A stretch of DNA of 64,000 nucleotides from Prorocentrum cordatum (GCA_963575745.1 CAUYUJ010001292.1:247501-311500); one strand, 5' to 3'. Numbered from the stretch's first letter, positions 1 through 9,995 are shown. Translations and numbers: made by a program. Notes: generated from the letters alone by a model not told the origin.

Positions 1-270
1 CGCGGTTTCGGACAGCGATTTGGAGGTTTGCTGGGGCCCAGCAGACCAGACCCCAGAGGTCGCGCGTTTTCCCCTTGGCCCCCTTGGGAAAAGGGGCACG
101 AGTAGATGGGTCGTGGATCTCGCCGCAGCGCCGACGCGTCGGCGGCTCGGCTCGATGTGGAGCCCGAGCTTCTCGACGCTGCTGGCGAAGATGCATCGCC
201 GACTTCGCCGACGCATCGGCGATGCATCGGCGATGCGTCGGCGGCGCGGCGCGGCCCCCCGACCCCTTCT

Positions 271-466
271 GCTCGGGCCCCGCGCCGGGCAGTTCGGCGC
301 CCCAGAGGTGCTGCCCGACGTCGAGGGCGAGGGGGCCGAGGCAGCTGCTGGCGCCTGGCATCGCAAGCGCTACAGATCCTGGGACGCGGTGTTGGACACC
401 TTGCCCGCCCACGCTAGGACGCCGCGCCTGAGTGTCCGACGTGGGCCGCCAACGTACCGCATGTAA
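271..466 (+). CDS. Possible 3' terminal coding exon, unknown protein
   Basis: This frame reads GQFGAPEVLPDVEGEGAE, then a W/Y/H-containing stretch (AWHRKRYRSWDAVLDTL), and stops at 464-466. The mixed composition differs from the arginine/proline runs in the other frames, so it may be the last exon of a gene entering from the left edge. I do not recognise it. The stop falls inside the left arm of the hairpin at 433-497, so the last ten residues come from a repeat arm. A chance reading frame in GC-rich DNA is the main alternative. Confidence 0.25.
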
Positions 467-497
467 CATGCGGTCTGTTGGTGGCCCGCGTCGGACA
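433..497. repeat. 65-nt near-perfect hairpin
   Basis: Two 32-nt arms (433-464 and 466-497) are reverse complements at 29 of 32 positions, separated by one base. The arms begin and end TGTCCGACG / CGTCGGACA. No flanking duplication is obvious. It may be a tiny foldback element or an RNA hairpin. Confidence 0.75.
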
Positions 498-729
498 TTC
501 AAGGGTGCTACGTAAAATTTGTTTGGGCCAAAGTTTATGTTGGATGCTCGGAACGGCTTGCCCCTGCGCCCATGGGGAGTGCCGCGCAGTCTCGCGAGGA
601 GTGTCGTGAGCCATGGGCCCATGGGGGGCATCCCGCGTCGCGCCACCCCCTTTCCGCGCCCCCTTTCGCGCGCGACCCCCCCCCCCCCCCGCGCCCCCTC
701 GCAGGAGGGCGGTCGGGCGCGCTGCGAGG

Positions 730-1168
730 AGGGAGTTCGTGGAGCCAGAGAGGCACCGCGCACTCGCTGGAGCCTTCAGCGACACCCGCTTGCACCTCGG
801 AGATCGGGTCGCAGACGAGCTGAATGTTCATGGGGGACAATGACAAGGGGGGCGGCACGTTTCGGTGGGCAGTGCCGAGGTCGCTGCTCTCGTCGCCACG
901 GCTGGGTTCGAGCCGCGCGCCCCCCCCTCGTCGCCACGGCCGGGCTCGGCCGTCGATTGAGAGTGGCGCTCGAGCGCGGCGGCTTCGTCAGCGAGCCCGC
1001 CGTCTGTCCGCCCGCGAGGTGCACCCCAACACGTGGTCGCACAGCGCGGTGGTCAAGTTCGCTCTGGAGCGCATCGGCTCCAACAGCTGCCACCACATGC
1101 GGCCGTCCTCGAACCTCTTGTCCATGATGGGGGCAGCGGCGCATGCTGGATTGTTCGCCCAGAGCATG
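730..1168 (+). CDS. Candidate upstream exons of gene A
   Basis: Two short stretches look coding in different + frames. At about 736-840 the text reads EFVEPERHRALAGAFSDTRL followed by HLGDRVADELNVHG. At about 1015-1168 it reads VHPNTWSHSAVVKFALERIG, then SNSCHHMRPSSNLLSMMGAA. Both have W, H, C, M and N at levels not seen in the surrounding shadow frames. They lie in order and on the same strand ahead of the main gene A block, so they may be its first exons; the frame change needs an intron around 840-1000. No start codon with convincing context was found. Function unknown. Confidence 0.35.
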
Positions 1169-1367
1169 CAGGTTCAGGCCCATCCCTTTTTTCCTCAACT
1201 GCTACCCTCCACCTCCCGTTCCACGTCGTCGCATCGCCGCGTTTCCAAGGGGGTCGCTCCGATCGGCCTCGTAGCCCGCGTGCCCCGCCCCCTCGGCGTA
1301 TGAGACCGTTCGTTGAGCTTGTCCATTCCGACTGCTCTCGCGATCCAGGCCAGATCGTCTGTCCCGG

Positions 1368-2466
1368 TTGCCCGGCGCTTCTGGTTTGGGGTCCCACCGA
1401 TGGCTCTACGCGGCCGCGGGGTCGATCGGATTGTCGCCTGAAGCTCGGCCTTGGATCCAGGCATTTCTGCGCGGTCTTGCGTCGAGGGCTCGTTCCACGA
1501 ACCTGCTCGTCGCGGTGCACCGCTGGGACGCCACTCCGAGGAACCTCGAGTTTGGTCGGTGGGCCAACATGCTGACGGACATCGCTCGATACATGCTGAG
1601 GGACGCCGAGGGAAACCTGCAGTATCTTGACCACTCGGCGGCAGTCAAGAAGGGCATGAAGTGTAGGAATGGTCTTCTCGAGCTCCTCGCCCGAACGCTC
1701 ACCCTCAGCTGGGAGGAGGACGGAAGCGCTTTTGGCCGCCCAGGAGATCGAGTCAGCAGACACGAGCAGGTCATCTATCCACCACTCATTCTTGCGAGCA
1801 CCTCCGCGTCCGTCACGCACTCTGCGCTGGATCGGTCAGATTTTAACTTGGGGCGAGCCGTGGAGTTAACGGAGGTCGTCAATTTCATTATCCTCGTCCT
1901 GGGCGCCGATGGCGCAATGAGTAATATTCGATTGTTTGCGTGGATGTTGTCCAAGGTGGTGGAGTGCAACTCGAGGGCGCGCAGGGAGGGAAGGGGTCTC
2001 TTGCTTCTGCTAATGACGGTGTGCTTCAGCCACGTCCTGAACCGATCGGTGGTGCTGACTTTCGGACACACCAAGATCATTCCTGCCATTTACAACACAG
2101 CATTCTGTTTCCGATACGCTCCTCGTCTGAACAAGCTCCTGCGCGCCATCGAGAGGAAGATCACAGCCGATCTCATGGAGGGAGGCTTCGTTCTTGGAGA
2201 GCCAGACCCGAGTGACCAGCAGCGCGCGATGGCGATCCTGAGCGCTGTTATTTGCCGCCCGATGCGGACGAGGGGCCGCGGGGCATCTGCAGACCCCGCC
2301 CGAGATGAAGACGTCCTGCGAGCGAGATTGGACACCACGATGTCTTTATTCAACGGGGACATCCGTTCGAGGAGAGTTTCTCACGTGTGCGCCGGCTGCT
2401 GCGCCGGCGCGGGCGACTGCGCGTCGAAGATGGCGGACCCGGGAACTTAATTTCATTGTTTTTTTT

Positions 2467-2526
<60 letters not shown>

Positions 2527-2700
2527 TCTTTCTCTTTATTTCTCTCTCTCTCTCTCTCTTTCTTTTTTTCTCTCTCTCTCTCTCTCTCTCTCTCCCTATA
2601 TATATATATATCCCGATTTCCCCCTCCCCCCTTCCCTTCCCCGCCCCGCGCTTGACTCTTGCCTCCTCTCCCTATCCCTGCTTCTCTCTGCCCTTTTTCA

Positions 2701-2736
<36 letters not shown>

Positions 2737-2802
2737 TCTCTCACCCCCTCTGTCTCTGTCTCCCTGTGTCTCTCTGCCTCCCTCTCTCCCCCCCTTCCCC
2801 TC

Positions 2803-2846
<44 letters not shown>

Positions 2847-2972
2847 GTCTATCTGTCTCTCTGTCTCCCTGTCTCCCTGTCTCTTGTTCTGTCTCTGTCT
2901 CTGTTCTCTGTCTCTGTCTGTCTTCTCTCTCTCTCTCTCTCTCTTCTCCTCTCTCTCTCTTTCATTTTTTTT

Positions 2973-3022
<50 letters not shown>

Positions 3023-4684
3023 CCTCGGCCTGGGCCCTCTCGGGCCCCCGTCGCAAGATTCGAACCGTGGTTCCCGAGGCCTGCAATCTCCCGTCGCTGG
3101 CTTCCGGGGCTCGTTTCCTCTTGCAATCGCGCCGGCCAGGTGGCTGCCGTCACGGAGACGTTCGTCGATTCGTTGTCCACGACTTTGCCATCCACCTCCA
3201 AGTGGTACACGGCGGAGCCTGCGATGATCCCGCAGGTGGGCTTGACATTGTTGTGCGGCATTTTGCCCCAGTTGGCTGTCGGGACGATCGAGCAGTTGGA
3301 TGAGAACGACGAAGATGAGCTCAGACGATCGTGTGCCATGAAAGTCAACAAAGCCAAGAGTAGCCTCACGGACCCGCAGCACTGGCAGGACATCGCAGCG
3401 GCCTTCTGGGGAGCGGAGCCCGTGGATAAGTTGGACGCAACACTTCAACATCTCGATGAATCTGGCCATGCGTTGGAAGACGCTGCCCGCGAAGATGGGT
3501 GCGTCGCAGTTTGCCAGAAGGAGCTGTTCGACCGTGCAATGTCGAGCCCTGGACTTAGTGTCTGTTCGCAGAGTGGGTCGTGGCTCGCAAAATCCATCAT
3601 CGTCCTTCGTCGTTCGGTGCTCGTCTGGTGGAATGCCGAATGGACCTCGCCAACATTCGGCGATGCGATCATGCGACCGCCGTGCGGCATGGTCGCTGGT
3701 CGCACGATTGCATCGTCGACTCTTCGCCTGGTCGGCGGCACTAGCACGATCCATCGTGGCCGCAATTTTCATATGATTATTGCGGCTGCGGCAGGCAGCA
3801 AAATTCGAGATCGGCCATCGATGAGGCCGCAGCTGGCCGTGCCATGCAGATCAGGTCCTGGTACCTTCATCCCGCTGTCGCGCCTGGTCCACCACTTTGC
3901 CCCTGAGCCTGGAGTCGACTGTGTTGTATTTCAACGGGCAGCCTTCGTTCGGGTGATGTCGATCAGCGCTATTGTCTGGTCGCGGGTTGTGATCCCCATG
4001 ATTGAGCCCCCTCTGGTGTTCTCCAGGCTGTCTGACCCCAAATGCTCTGATTTGGATCGCGGGGCCTTGTGGCACGACTTCTCGCGCCGTCCGAAATGTT
4101 GCTTGGACTGGGGGTTTTCCCGGCCCATGCGAGAGGCCAGCGTGGATTTCGCCGCCTTCGAGGCTGCAGCATGCGGCATGAGTAGGCGAGCGGGCGCCAC
4201 AAACATGGGTCTGGAGCGCCTGCTGAACTTGATTACCAAGTCGGCGCCATCCCAAGTGAGACGCCCTGTCGCAGAGCGAGTCGTGTACGCGGGGGCCCTC
4301 ACTCAGTTCCAGCAGAGGCATCTCCAGGTCGGCTTCCAGGATCGCCGGGGCCACGAGAAGCGGGCCGACCTTGTGCGGCGCGGGGTTCCTATTGCGGCCA
4401 CTGCGAAGTCGAGGTCGGCAGGCAGCGGCAGCAGGGTCCACGTCAGCTATGGCAACATGTTGTTGGCGCAATGGCTGGCCGATCACCCTGAGGCCACAGA
4501 GCGGGAGATCAGGGAGCAGCAGTCGAAGTGCATGTCTGCATGGGGGAAGGTCTCGCTGCGCGAGCAGCTGCGGTTCTTGGCAGAGCGCGGCCCCTCGGAC
4601 GCCGAGCGTGCACTTCCCCAGTCGGGGGCCCATCGCGCCGCGGCATCTGGTGACGATAGCGATCGACCGATCATCGCGATTTGA
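1368..4684 (+). CDS. Gene A: multi-exon gene, unknown protein
   Basis: Two large coding blocks in different + frames flank a CT microsatellite, which is best explained as one gene with the repeat in an intron. Block 1 (about 1450-2400) encodes roughly 300 residues with hydrophobic helices such as VVNFIILVLGADG and GLLLLLMTVCFSHVL. Block 2 (3140-4684) encodes about 515 residues and ends at TGA 4682-4684. A likely acceptor is CCAG at 3136-3139, from which the frame stays open to the stop. No enzyme motif was recognised. The C-terminal part is basic and glutamine-rich. The 3' end is followed by AT-rich DNA and a TA repeat, consistent with the end of the gene. The 5' end is uncertain and probably lies upstream of 1368. 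Confidence 0.6.
1450..2400 (+). CDS. Gene A, exon block 1
   Basis: The frame carries STNLLVAVHRWDATPRNLEF, then a polar segment and three hydrophobic segments, then FRYAPRLNKLLRAIERKITA. The other two + frames over the same DNA are serine/arginine-rich shadows. The donor was not resolved; the open frame runs to a stop at 2448-2450, but coding character fades around 2390, shortly before the CT tract. Confidence 0.55.
2461..3020. repeat. CT/T-rich microsatellite in gene A intron
   Basis: About 560 bp of (CT)n interrupted by CCC, TTT and a short TA run at about 2597-2612. It lies just before the acceptor at 3139 and could act as an oversized polypyrimidine tract. Translated it gives Ser/Leu or Arg/Glu repeats that are not protein. 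Confidence 0.95.
3140..4684 (+). CDS. Gene A, exon block 2 with stop
   Basis: The frame opens VAAVTETFVDSLSTTLPSTS, followed by a segment with KWYTAEPAMIPQVGLTLLCG, and runs without a stop to 4684. It holds repeated acidic/basic helices (ENDEDELRRSCAMKVNKAKS), several tryptophans, and a C-terminal helix EREIREQQSKCMSAWGKVSL. Antisense frames exist but are poorer in aromatic residues. No known domain recognised. Confidence 0.6.
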   Translation: MAAVTETFVDSLSTTLPSTSKWYTAEPAMIPQVGLTLLCGILPQLAVGTIEQLDENDEDELRRSCAMKVNKAKSSLTDPQHWQDIAAAFWGAEPVDKLDATLQHLDESGHALEDAAREDGCVAVCQKELFDRAMSSPGLSVCSQSGSWLAKSIIVLRRSVLVWWNAEWTSPTFGDAIMRPPCGMVAGRTIASSTLRLVGGTSTIHRGRNFHMIIAAAAGSKIRDRPSMRPQLAVPCRSGPGTFIPLSRLVHHFAPEPGVDCVVFQRAAFVRVMSISAIVWSRVVIPMIEPPLVFSRLSDPKCSDLDRGALWHDFSRRPKCCLDWGFSRPMREASVDFAAFEAAACGMSRRAGATNMGLERLLNLITKSAPSQVRRPVAERVVYAGALTQFQQRHLQVGFQDRRGHEKRADLVRRGVPIAATAKSRSAGSGSRVHVSYGNMLLAQWLADHPEATEREIREQQSKCMSAWGKVSLREQLRFLAERGPSDAERALPQSGAHRAAASGDDSDRPIIAI

Positions 4685-4739
4685 TATAAAGTCGCTTGTT
4701 CGTACCCTACGGCGCGCAGGCGCGGTGCATGTATCATAG

Positions 4740-5022
4740 TATGGGGAACGCCTGCATATGCGGTATGCGGCATATGATAGCATAGTTTCATTGTGCGTTG
4801 TTTACTTGTGTTATATGTATGTGTGTGCACATGTGCACACACGTACGCATCTACAAATGTATCTCTCTTTATTTATATATATATGTAAAGCGAGCACTGT
4901 TTCGCCGATGTCCAGAGACTACGGGGCCCTGCAAAACACGGGCGGATCCAAGGAATGTGCCTGATTATCTGTTAAGTGCCGCATGTTTCGTGTTCCGATA
5001 TTTTGGTTTATATAGATGCACG

Positions 5023-5070
<48 letters not shown>

Positions 5071-5100
5071 CACGCGTGTGCGCACATACACACACGTATT
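4740..5100. repeat. AT-rich spacer with TA and purine/pyrimidine tracts
   Basis: No gene seen. (TA)n spans about 5025-5065 and is continued by alternating TGTGTGCACGCG and ACACACACG to 5097; a second GT/CA alternating stretch lies at 4816-4845. Such alternation favours Z-DNA or cruciform structure. A small near-palindrome, CATATGCGG...GGCATATGAT, sits at about 4756-4781. Confidence 0.85.
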
Positions 5101-5129
5101 TATAGAGATATCGATAAATGGAGCTATTC

Positions 5130-5310
5130 GGGCCCTCTGGCCATAAGAAGGCCACAAGGGGGCGCCCGAAAAAACGCCTGGCCCCAAGAGGCCCAAAGAG
5201 GGCCCCAAGAGGACCCCGAGAGAGCACCAATGGGAAGTATTCTGGGCCATCTGGGCCTTCTGGGGGCCCTCGTGGGGCTTCTGCGGGCCCCTCGCGGTGC
5301 CTTCTCGAAT
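5130..5310. repeat. Degenerate GGGGCCCTCTTGG minisatellite
   Basis: Short loosely periodic units of the type GGCCCCAAGAGG and its complement. The same family recurs throughout the window (7.3, 16.6, 17.7, 22.6, 28.3, 30.6, 31.4, 45.5 and 48.4 kb), usually in introns or intergenic DNA, and tends to form inverted pairs. Confidence 0.7.
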
Positions 5311-5339
5311 CTTATTCGGCTTCTCCCGCGACTGGCGTT

Positions 5340-5880
5340 GCCGGCGAGCGCGCCTGCGATCCGCGCGACCGGGGGCGCGGCCCGATTCAAATCGGCTTCC
5401 CGCCGCCCGATGGCCGCGGCCGACGGGGCGCCCAGGTCGGATCTCCTGCCGGGGGAAGCCCTGGACCCGAGCGAGTGGACTGCCGTGATCGGGGACAACC
5501 ATTGGTGCATTTCACCCTCGCACGTCGAGGGCATGCTTCGGTCCTGGGGCGACTGCGAGGAGCTGCCGGGCTGCGACGATCGGGAGGGCGGGGTTTACAA
5601 GAGGTTCCAGCCCATCCGGGACACGGTGGCCGACAAGTACCTTGTCAGGGACGAGAACCTCATGAGGGGCCAGGACGACATCGAATTCCCCCTTCCGTGC
5701 CAATCCGTCCACTACGGCTTGTGCGCCACCAGGAACCGCGCGAGTTACGGGTTCGTGCTCGCGGTTGCCGCCTCGCTGGAGGCGTACTTCACGAAAGGCG
5801 GCATCGGCAAGTTCTTCGCGATGAACTCGATGATGGTGGGCGACGGCGGCGACGAGGGCCCGCTCGCGTTCGTTTTCTTG
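5340..5880 (+). CDS. Gene B: clear coding exon, unknown protein
   Basis: From about 5340 the + frame reads ASAPAIRATGGAARFKS, then LDPSEWTAVIGDNHWCISPS and a cysteine-containing acidic stretch (GDCEELPGCDDREGG), then RNRASYGFVLAVAASLEAYF and GKFFAMNSMMVGDGG. Tryptophan, histidine, cysteine and methionine content marks it as real against the arginine-rich neighbouring frame and the antisense frame. The last 30-40 codons before the GAT tract lose coding character, so a donor probably lies around 5855-5880. Upstream is minisatellite, so the first exon is missing or short. I do not recognise a family. Confidence 0.5.
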
Positions 5881-6011
5881 TGCCCAGACCCCTTTCCGCG
5901 GCCCCGAGATCGCCCCGGCCGGGGCCCGAGGGCAAGGGCGTGGGGGGCGGCGGCGGGAGGGCGGGGCGGAGAGCAGCACGAGGAGGAGGTGAGGCCATGC
6001 GACGGGGGCCC

Positions 6012-6175
6012 CGGGGATTATGATGATGCTGATGATGGTGATGATGATGATGACGATGATGCCGATGACGCGATGCTGGCACTGACGATGATGGCGAGGA
6101 GGGGGAGGCGGAGGAGGACGAGGAGGAGGAGGAGGACGGGGAGGAGGAGGAGGAGGAGGAGGAGGATGGGGGGCT
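6012..6175. repeat. GAT then GAG/GGA trinucleotide tracts
   Basis: About 60 bp of (GAT)n with GAC interruptions is followed by about 85 bp of (GAG)n, directly after gene B's exon. Confidence 0.9.
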
Positions 6176-6182
6176 GATTGAC

Positions 6183-6260
6183 AAGATGGCCCCCCAGGCT
6201 TGTTTGGCACGATGGCCCTCCCAGGCTCGTTTTAAATCGCGGCCCCCCGAGGGTTCGCGA
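6183..6260. repeat. 27-bp minisatellite, locus 1
   Basis: Units of the type GATGGCCCTCCCAGGCTCG with AT-rich spacer (TTTTAAATC). The family recurs at 8950-9112 and 22108-22290. Confidence 0.75.
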
Positions 6261-6323
6261 AAGTCACAAGTCTCGCCCGCGGGCCCCAGACGGCAAGTCC
6301 CCCGAGGGTTCGCCAAAGTTCCC

Positions 6324-6466
6324 CCGGAGGTTGGCAGAATTGCCAACATCCGGCAGCGGACGTCCGCGGAGGTTGGCAATTTTGCCAGCCTCCGGGGGGC
6401 TTGCCGAAAGTCCCCCGAGGGCTCGCGAAAGTCTGACCGGAGGTTGGCAAAATTGCCAACCTCCGG
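6324..6466. repeat. Three phased near-palindromes
   Basis: Near-perfect palindromes of 28-30 bp sit at 6324-6353, 6367-6394 and 6437-6466, each built from GGAGGTTGGCAA and its complement TTGCCAACCTCC. The third matches itself in 14 of 15 paired positions. Each is followed by a related GC-rich linker, so the set is a short tandem array of hairpins. Confidence 0.85.
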
Positions 6467-6651
6467 CAGCGGACGGCCGCGGAGGTTGGCGAGGAGGGGG
6501 AGGAGGAGGAGGACGAAGAGGAGGAGGAGGAGGACCTGTCCACCGCACCTGGCCAAGCGCCCATCCCAGGCCCACGATCGGTGCACACGCCTCCTCGGCC
6601 GAGTGCCAAGACGGGGAGCGCGCGCCGCTCCGGGGCCCACGGCTGAGGTCC

Positions 6652-6990
6652 TCCGCCTCCTCCTCCTCCTCCTCCTCATCCTCCTCCTCCTCCTCCTCCT
6701 CTTCCTCCTCCTCCTCCTCCTCCTCCTCCTCCTCCGCCTCCTCCTCTCCCTCCTCCTCCTCCTCCTCCTCTTCCTTCCTCTCCTCCTCCTCTTCGTCTTC
6801 CTCTTCCTCCTCCTCCTCCTCCTCCTCCTCCTCCTCCTCCTCTTGTTCCACCCTCGCCTCGATTTCCTCAACCTCCTCCTCAACCTCTTCTTCCTTTGTC
6901 TCCTTGACCTCGTTCTCCTTGTCCTCGCGTTCCTCCTCCCCCTCCTCCTCCTCCTCCGCCTCCTCCTTTTCATCTTCCTCCTCTCGAATA
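6652..6990. repeat. TCC-rich tract
   Basis: About 340 bp of (TCC)n with TTC and CTC interruptions; antisense it is GGA. Not coding. Confidence 0.9.
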
Positions 6991-7000
6991 AAGTTCTTAG

Positions 7001-7122
7001 CCGTTGTAGCGCACGGCGGGACGCCAAGCTTCCAAAAAACAAGTTGGTCGGAAATGCTTGCATGGACTTACGAGGAAGGGGCATGGCACGGGAGGGTGCG
7101 TAGCAGCATCCTAAGTTATCTC
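7001..7122 (+). CDS. Possible terminal exon of gene B
   Basis: Right after the pyrimidine tract and a TTCTTAG acceptor-like site, the + frame reads VVAHGGTPSFQKTSWSEML, then AWTYEEGAWHGRVRSSILSY and stops at 7120-7122. Three tryptophans and the mixed composition suggest protein. Assignment to gene B rests only on order and strand. Confidence 0.3.
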
Positions 7123-7310
7123 TAGTCCTCCTCCCCCTCCTCAATCGTTTGTTGACGGTTGAAAGGCCCGGCGAAGGCCCCCGGAGCCGAAAAGAACGAA
7201 AAACTTCCAATTGTTTTTTTATCACAGCGCCCGATCTAGGGGATCGTCGTCGCCCTCGCCGCCGCCCCCACCACGGCCTTCTCGGGAGCCCTCTCGAGGG
7301 CCTCTTGGGG

Positions 7311-7344
7311 CCCTCTCGGGGGCCTCTTGAGGCCCCCGAGAGGG
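7311..7344. repeat. 16-bp perfect-stem palindrome
   Basis: CCCTCTCGGGGGCCTC at 7311-7326 and its exact complement at 7329-7344 with a two-base centre. It belongs to the CTCTTGG minisatellite family and directly precedes the first GAGAAATTAATTGG copy. Confidence 0.85.
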
Positions 7345-7398
7345 CGAGAAATTAATTGGCGACGCGGCCATCCGCGGGCGAGAAATTAATTGGCGACG
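7342..7398. repeat. Left boundary repeats of satellite array 1
   Basis: Two copies of GGGCGAGAAATTAATTGGCG at 7342-7361 and about 7375-7394. A third copy closes the array at about 8687-8706. Confidence 0.85.
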
Positions 7399-8680
7399 AT
7401 CCGCGCACGCGTCAGGCTCCAACTCCCCACTCAAATTCGCCGCGCACGTCGGGCCAACTTCCCCGGCCGCACCGGGAGCACCACGTCAGGCAACAATCCC
7501 CGGCCGCACCGAGAGCACCACGTCAGGCCAAAATCCCCGGCCACGCGTGGAGTCGTAATCCCCAGCCGCACCCGACCCCCCGGCCAAGAGCACGTCAGGC
7601 CAGCTGCAACAACCATCGGCTGCAACAGCCACCCACCGCACACGCGTCACGCTCCAACTCCACGCCCAATTCCGCCGCGCACGTCAGGCCACAATCCCCG
7701 GCCGCACCGGCGGCACCTCGTCAGGCCAAAATCCCCAGCCGCGCGTAGGCCCGCAATCCCCAGCCGAACCGGACCTCCCGGCCAAGAGCACGTCAGGCCA
7801 TTATCCCCAACCGCACCAAGAGCATCACTCACCGCCCAGCATCGCGGGATCTCTGCAACGTGGCGAGTGCTGCAACAACCATCGGTTGCAACAGCCACCC
7901 GCCGCACACGCGTCACGCTCCAACTCCCAACCAAACGCCGCCGCGCACGTCAGGCCAAAATCCCCGGCCGCACCGAGAGCACCACGTCAGGCCGAAATCC
8001 CCTGCCGCACCGGGGGCACCACGTACGTCAGGCCAAAATCCCCGGCCACGCGTGGAGCCGTAATCCCCAGCCGCACCGACCCCCGGGCCAAGAGCACGTC
8101 TGGCCAAAATCCCCAACCGCACCGAAAGCATCGCTCACCGTCCAGCATCGTCGCGGGATCTCTGCAACGAGGCGCGTGCTGCAACAACCGTCGGTGGCAA
8201 CAGCCACCCGCCGCACACGCGTCAGGCTCCAACTCCCCGGGCCGCACCGGGAGCACCACGTCAGGCCACAATCCCCTGCCGCACCGGGGGCGCCACGTCC
8301 GTCAGGCCAAAATCCCCGGCCACGCGTGGAGCCGTAATCCCCAGCCGCGGCGGACCCCCAGGCCAAGAGCACGTCAGGCCAAAATCCCCAACCGCACCGA
8401 AAGCATCACTCACCGGGCAGCATCGCGGGCTCTCTGCAACGAGGCGAGTGCACCACGTACGTCAGGCCGAAGTCCTCAGCCGCGCGTGGGTTTAATCCCC
8501 ATCCGCAGCCCGCCGCACACGCGTCACGCTTCAACTCTTCCCCGAAACCCGCCGCATACGTCAGGCCGACATCCTCGGACGCACCGGGAGCACCGCGTCA
8601 GGCCAAAATCCCCGGCCGCAACGGGGGGCACCACGCGCGTCAGGCCAAAATCCCCGGCCTCTCGGGCCATTTTTTGGCCG
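7399..8680. repeat. Satellite array 1 (about 40-bp monomer)
   Basis: The recurring core is TCAGGCCAAAATCCCCGGCC followed by GCACCGGGAGCACCACG. A second element with CAACAGCCACCCGCCGCAC recurs at roughly 275-305 bp, giving about four higher-order units. The reading frames through it are repeat translations. The same core, reverse-complemented, makes up the array at 23190-25237. Confidence 0.9.
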
Positions 8681-8686
8681 ATCCGC

Positions 8687-8706
8687 GGGCGAGAAATTAA
8701 TTGGCG
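8687..8706. repeat. Right boundary repeat of satellite array 1
   Basis: Third copy of the GAGAAATTAATTGGCGACGA block, preceded by ATCCGCGGGC as at the left boundary. Confidence 0.85.
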
Positions 8707-8787
8707 ACGACGCCCGACGACGGCGACGACGACGACGACGACCGACGACCGACGACGACGACGACGACGACGACCGACGACGACGGA
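8707..8787. repeat. GAC trinucleotide tract
   Basis: (GAC)n with CGACC interruptions immediately after the satellite boundary repeat. Confidence 0.9.
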
Positions 8788-8828
8788 AAGGGGATGGCGA
8801 CGGAGGGAACATCAGCAACCATATCAGT

Positions 8829-8868
8829 TCTTATGCCCCAAAGCAAAGTAAGGCGCTGGGGCATAAGA
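8829..8868. repeat. 12-bp-stem hairpin
   Basis: TCTTATGCCCCA at 8829-8840 pairs exactly with TGGGGCATAAGA at 8857-8868 across a 16-nt loop. AGCAAAG and CTTTGCT next to the stem are also complementary. Confidence 0.7.
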
Positions 8869-8949
8869 GCTTTGCTCCTCGAGCGGTTTAAGATATGTTA
8901 CAGTATGTTATGTTCCTCCTCTTCCTCCTCCTCCTCCTCCCCCGGTTTT

Positions 8950-9112
8950 TCCGATGGCCCTCCCAGGCTCGTTCCAAACGATGGCCCCCCCAGGCCTGTT
9001 TCAAACGGTGGCCCTTTCCAGGCGCGTTCCGAACGATGGCGCCCCAGGCCAGTTTGACACGATGGTCCTCCCAGGCCTGTTTTACATCGTGGACCTCCCA
9101 GGCCGGCAGGAT
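8950..9112. repeat. 27-bp minisatellite, locus 2
   Basis: About six units of GATGGTCCTCCCAGGCCTG plus a variable TTTCAAAC-like tail. Ends just before gene C. Confidence 0.85.
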
Positions 9113-9143
9113 CTCGGAAGCTCTCTAGACCCCCCGCCAATAG

Positions 9144-9995
9144 CCCGAGGGCGGAAGGTACTTGGCGCACGTTCGCTCGAGGCGGCCCCTCGTCCATATC
9201 ACGCACGTGTTTTGCGCGGCTGACTGGTCGGGGGTCACGCTGGAGAATCCAGATCTAGATTCGGAGAGGCGCGCTGAGATCAGTTGCGCGTCGGTTCGCG
9301 AGGGCGTGTTCTCCTGGATGACGGTCTGGATGATTGCGCTGGAGTTGCTAGGTGGCGCGGTTCGTGTCGAGGCTGATTTTCGGCGGTTCAGGGTGACCTG
9401 CGCCGAGCTTGCGCTGGCAGAGCGAGTGGGCCCCTTCCGCGTCCAGTCCGCGCGCCCCCACGAGCAGGTGCACCCACCCGTGCCCAAGCCCAGACAACCT
9501 CGGGAGCCGATGGATGACGTCGGGGATCGTCGCCCGAAGGCAACGCCGCGAAGGCCGAAGGGCAAGTTGCGCACCCGAGGCCCTGTCCCCGATGGCGACG
9601 GCGATGGCGCCGACCCGCCCGAGCCGTTCGAGCACCATAGCGTGGGCCATTCCGATTCTGGAGAGTCGTTCGGGCGCAGTCCTGCTCCTTCCGAGCTCTC
9701 CGACGGCGACGGCGACCCCGCTCGACCTCCCCCGCCAGAGCCTCGTGGTCCTCCGCCGCCAGAGCTCCCAGGGAGTCCGCCGGCGCCCCCGCCGCCAGAG
9801 CCCCCCGGGAGTCCGCCGACGCCACCGCCGCCCGAGCCCCCGCCCGACGCGCCAGAGCGCGGCGCGGGCAGGGGTGGCGCCAGGCAGAGGCGCGCGATCA
9901 AGTGGGCGAAGATTTTCTCGATCTCGGAGGTGCCTCCGAACGGCTGGGGCGCCAACTGCCACCGGCACCTCAACAATGGAGACGCCAACTTATGT
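9144..9995 (+). CDS. Gene C, exon block 1
   Basis: The frame is open from the AG at 9142-9143. It reads VHITHVFCAADWSGVTLENP, then a mixed alpha-helical stretch (MTVWMIALELLGGAVRVEAD), then an Asp/Gly and Pro-rich linker of about 120 residues with PPPPEPPGSPP repeats, and ends in the Cys/His motif. No Met start with context is visible, so an upstream exon is likely. The antisense frame over the same interval is glycine/serine-rich and looks like a shadow. Confidence 0.55.

Noticed and set aside
3050-3075. Antisense GGTTCGAATC resembling a tRNA T-loop
   Set aside because: No complementary T-stem, anticodon arm or acceptor stem around it.
2346-3303. Long frames on both strands through the CT tract (Ser/Leu and Arg/Glu)
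   Set aside because: They are translations of (CT)n. Only the part from about 3140 has normal protein composition.
5512-6210. Antisense 232-codon frame opposite gene B
   Set aside because: Lacks Trp/Cys/Phe and runs into the GAT/GAG tract; sense frame is better.
7399-8680. CRISPR-like direct repeats
   Set aside because: Repeats are degenerate, without unique equal-length spacers, and the DNA is eukaryotic in character. The same applies to the other tandem arrays.
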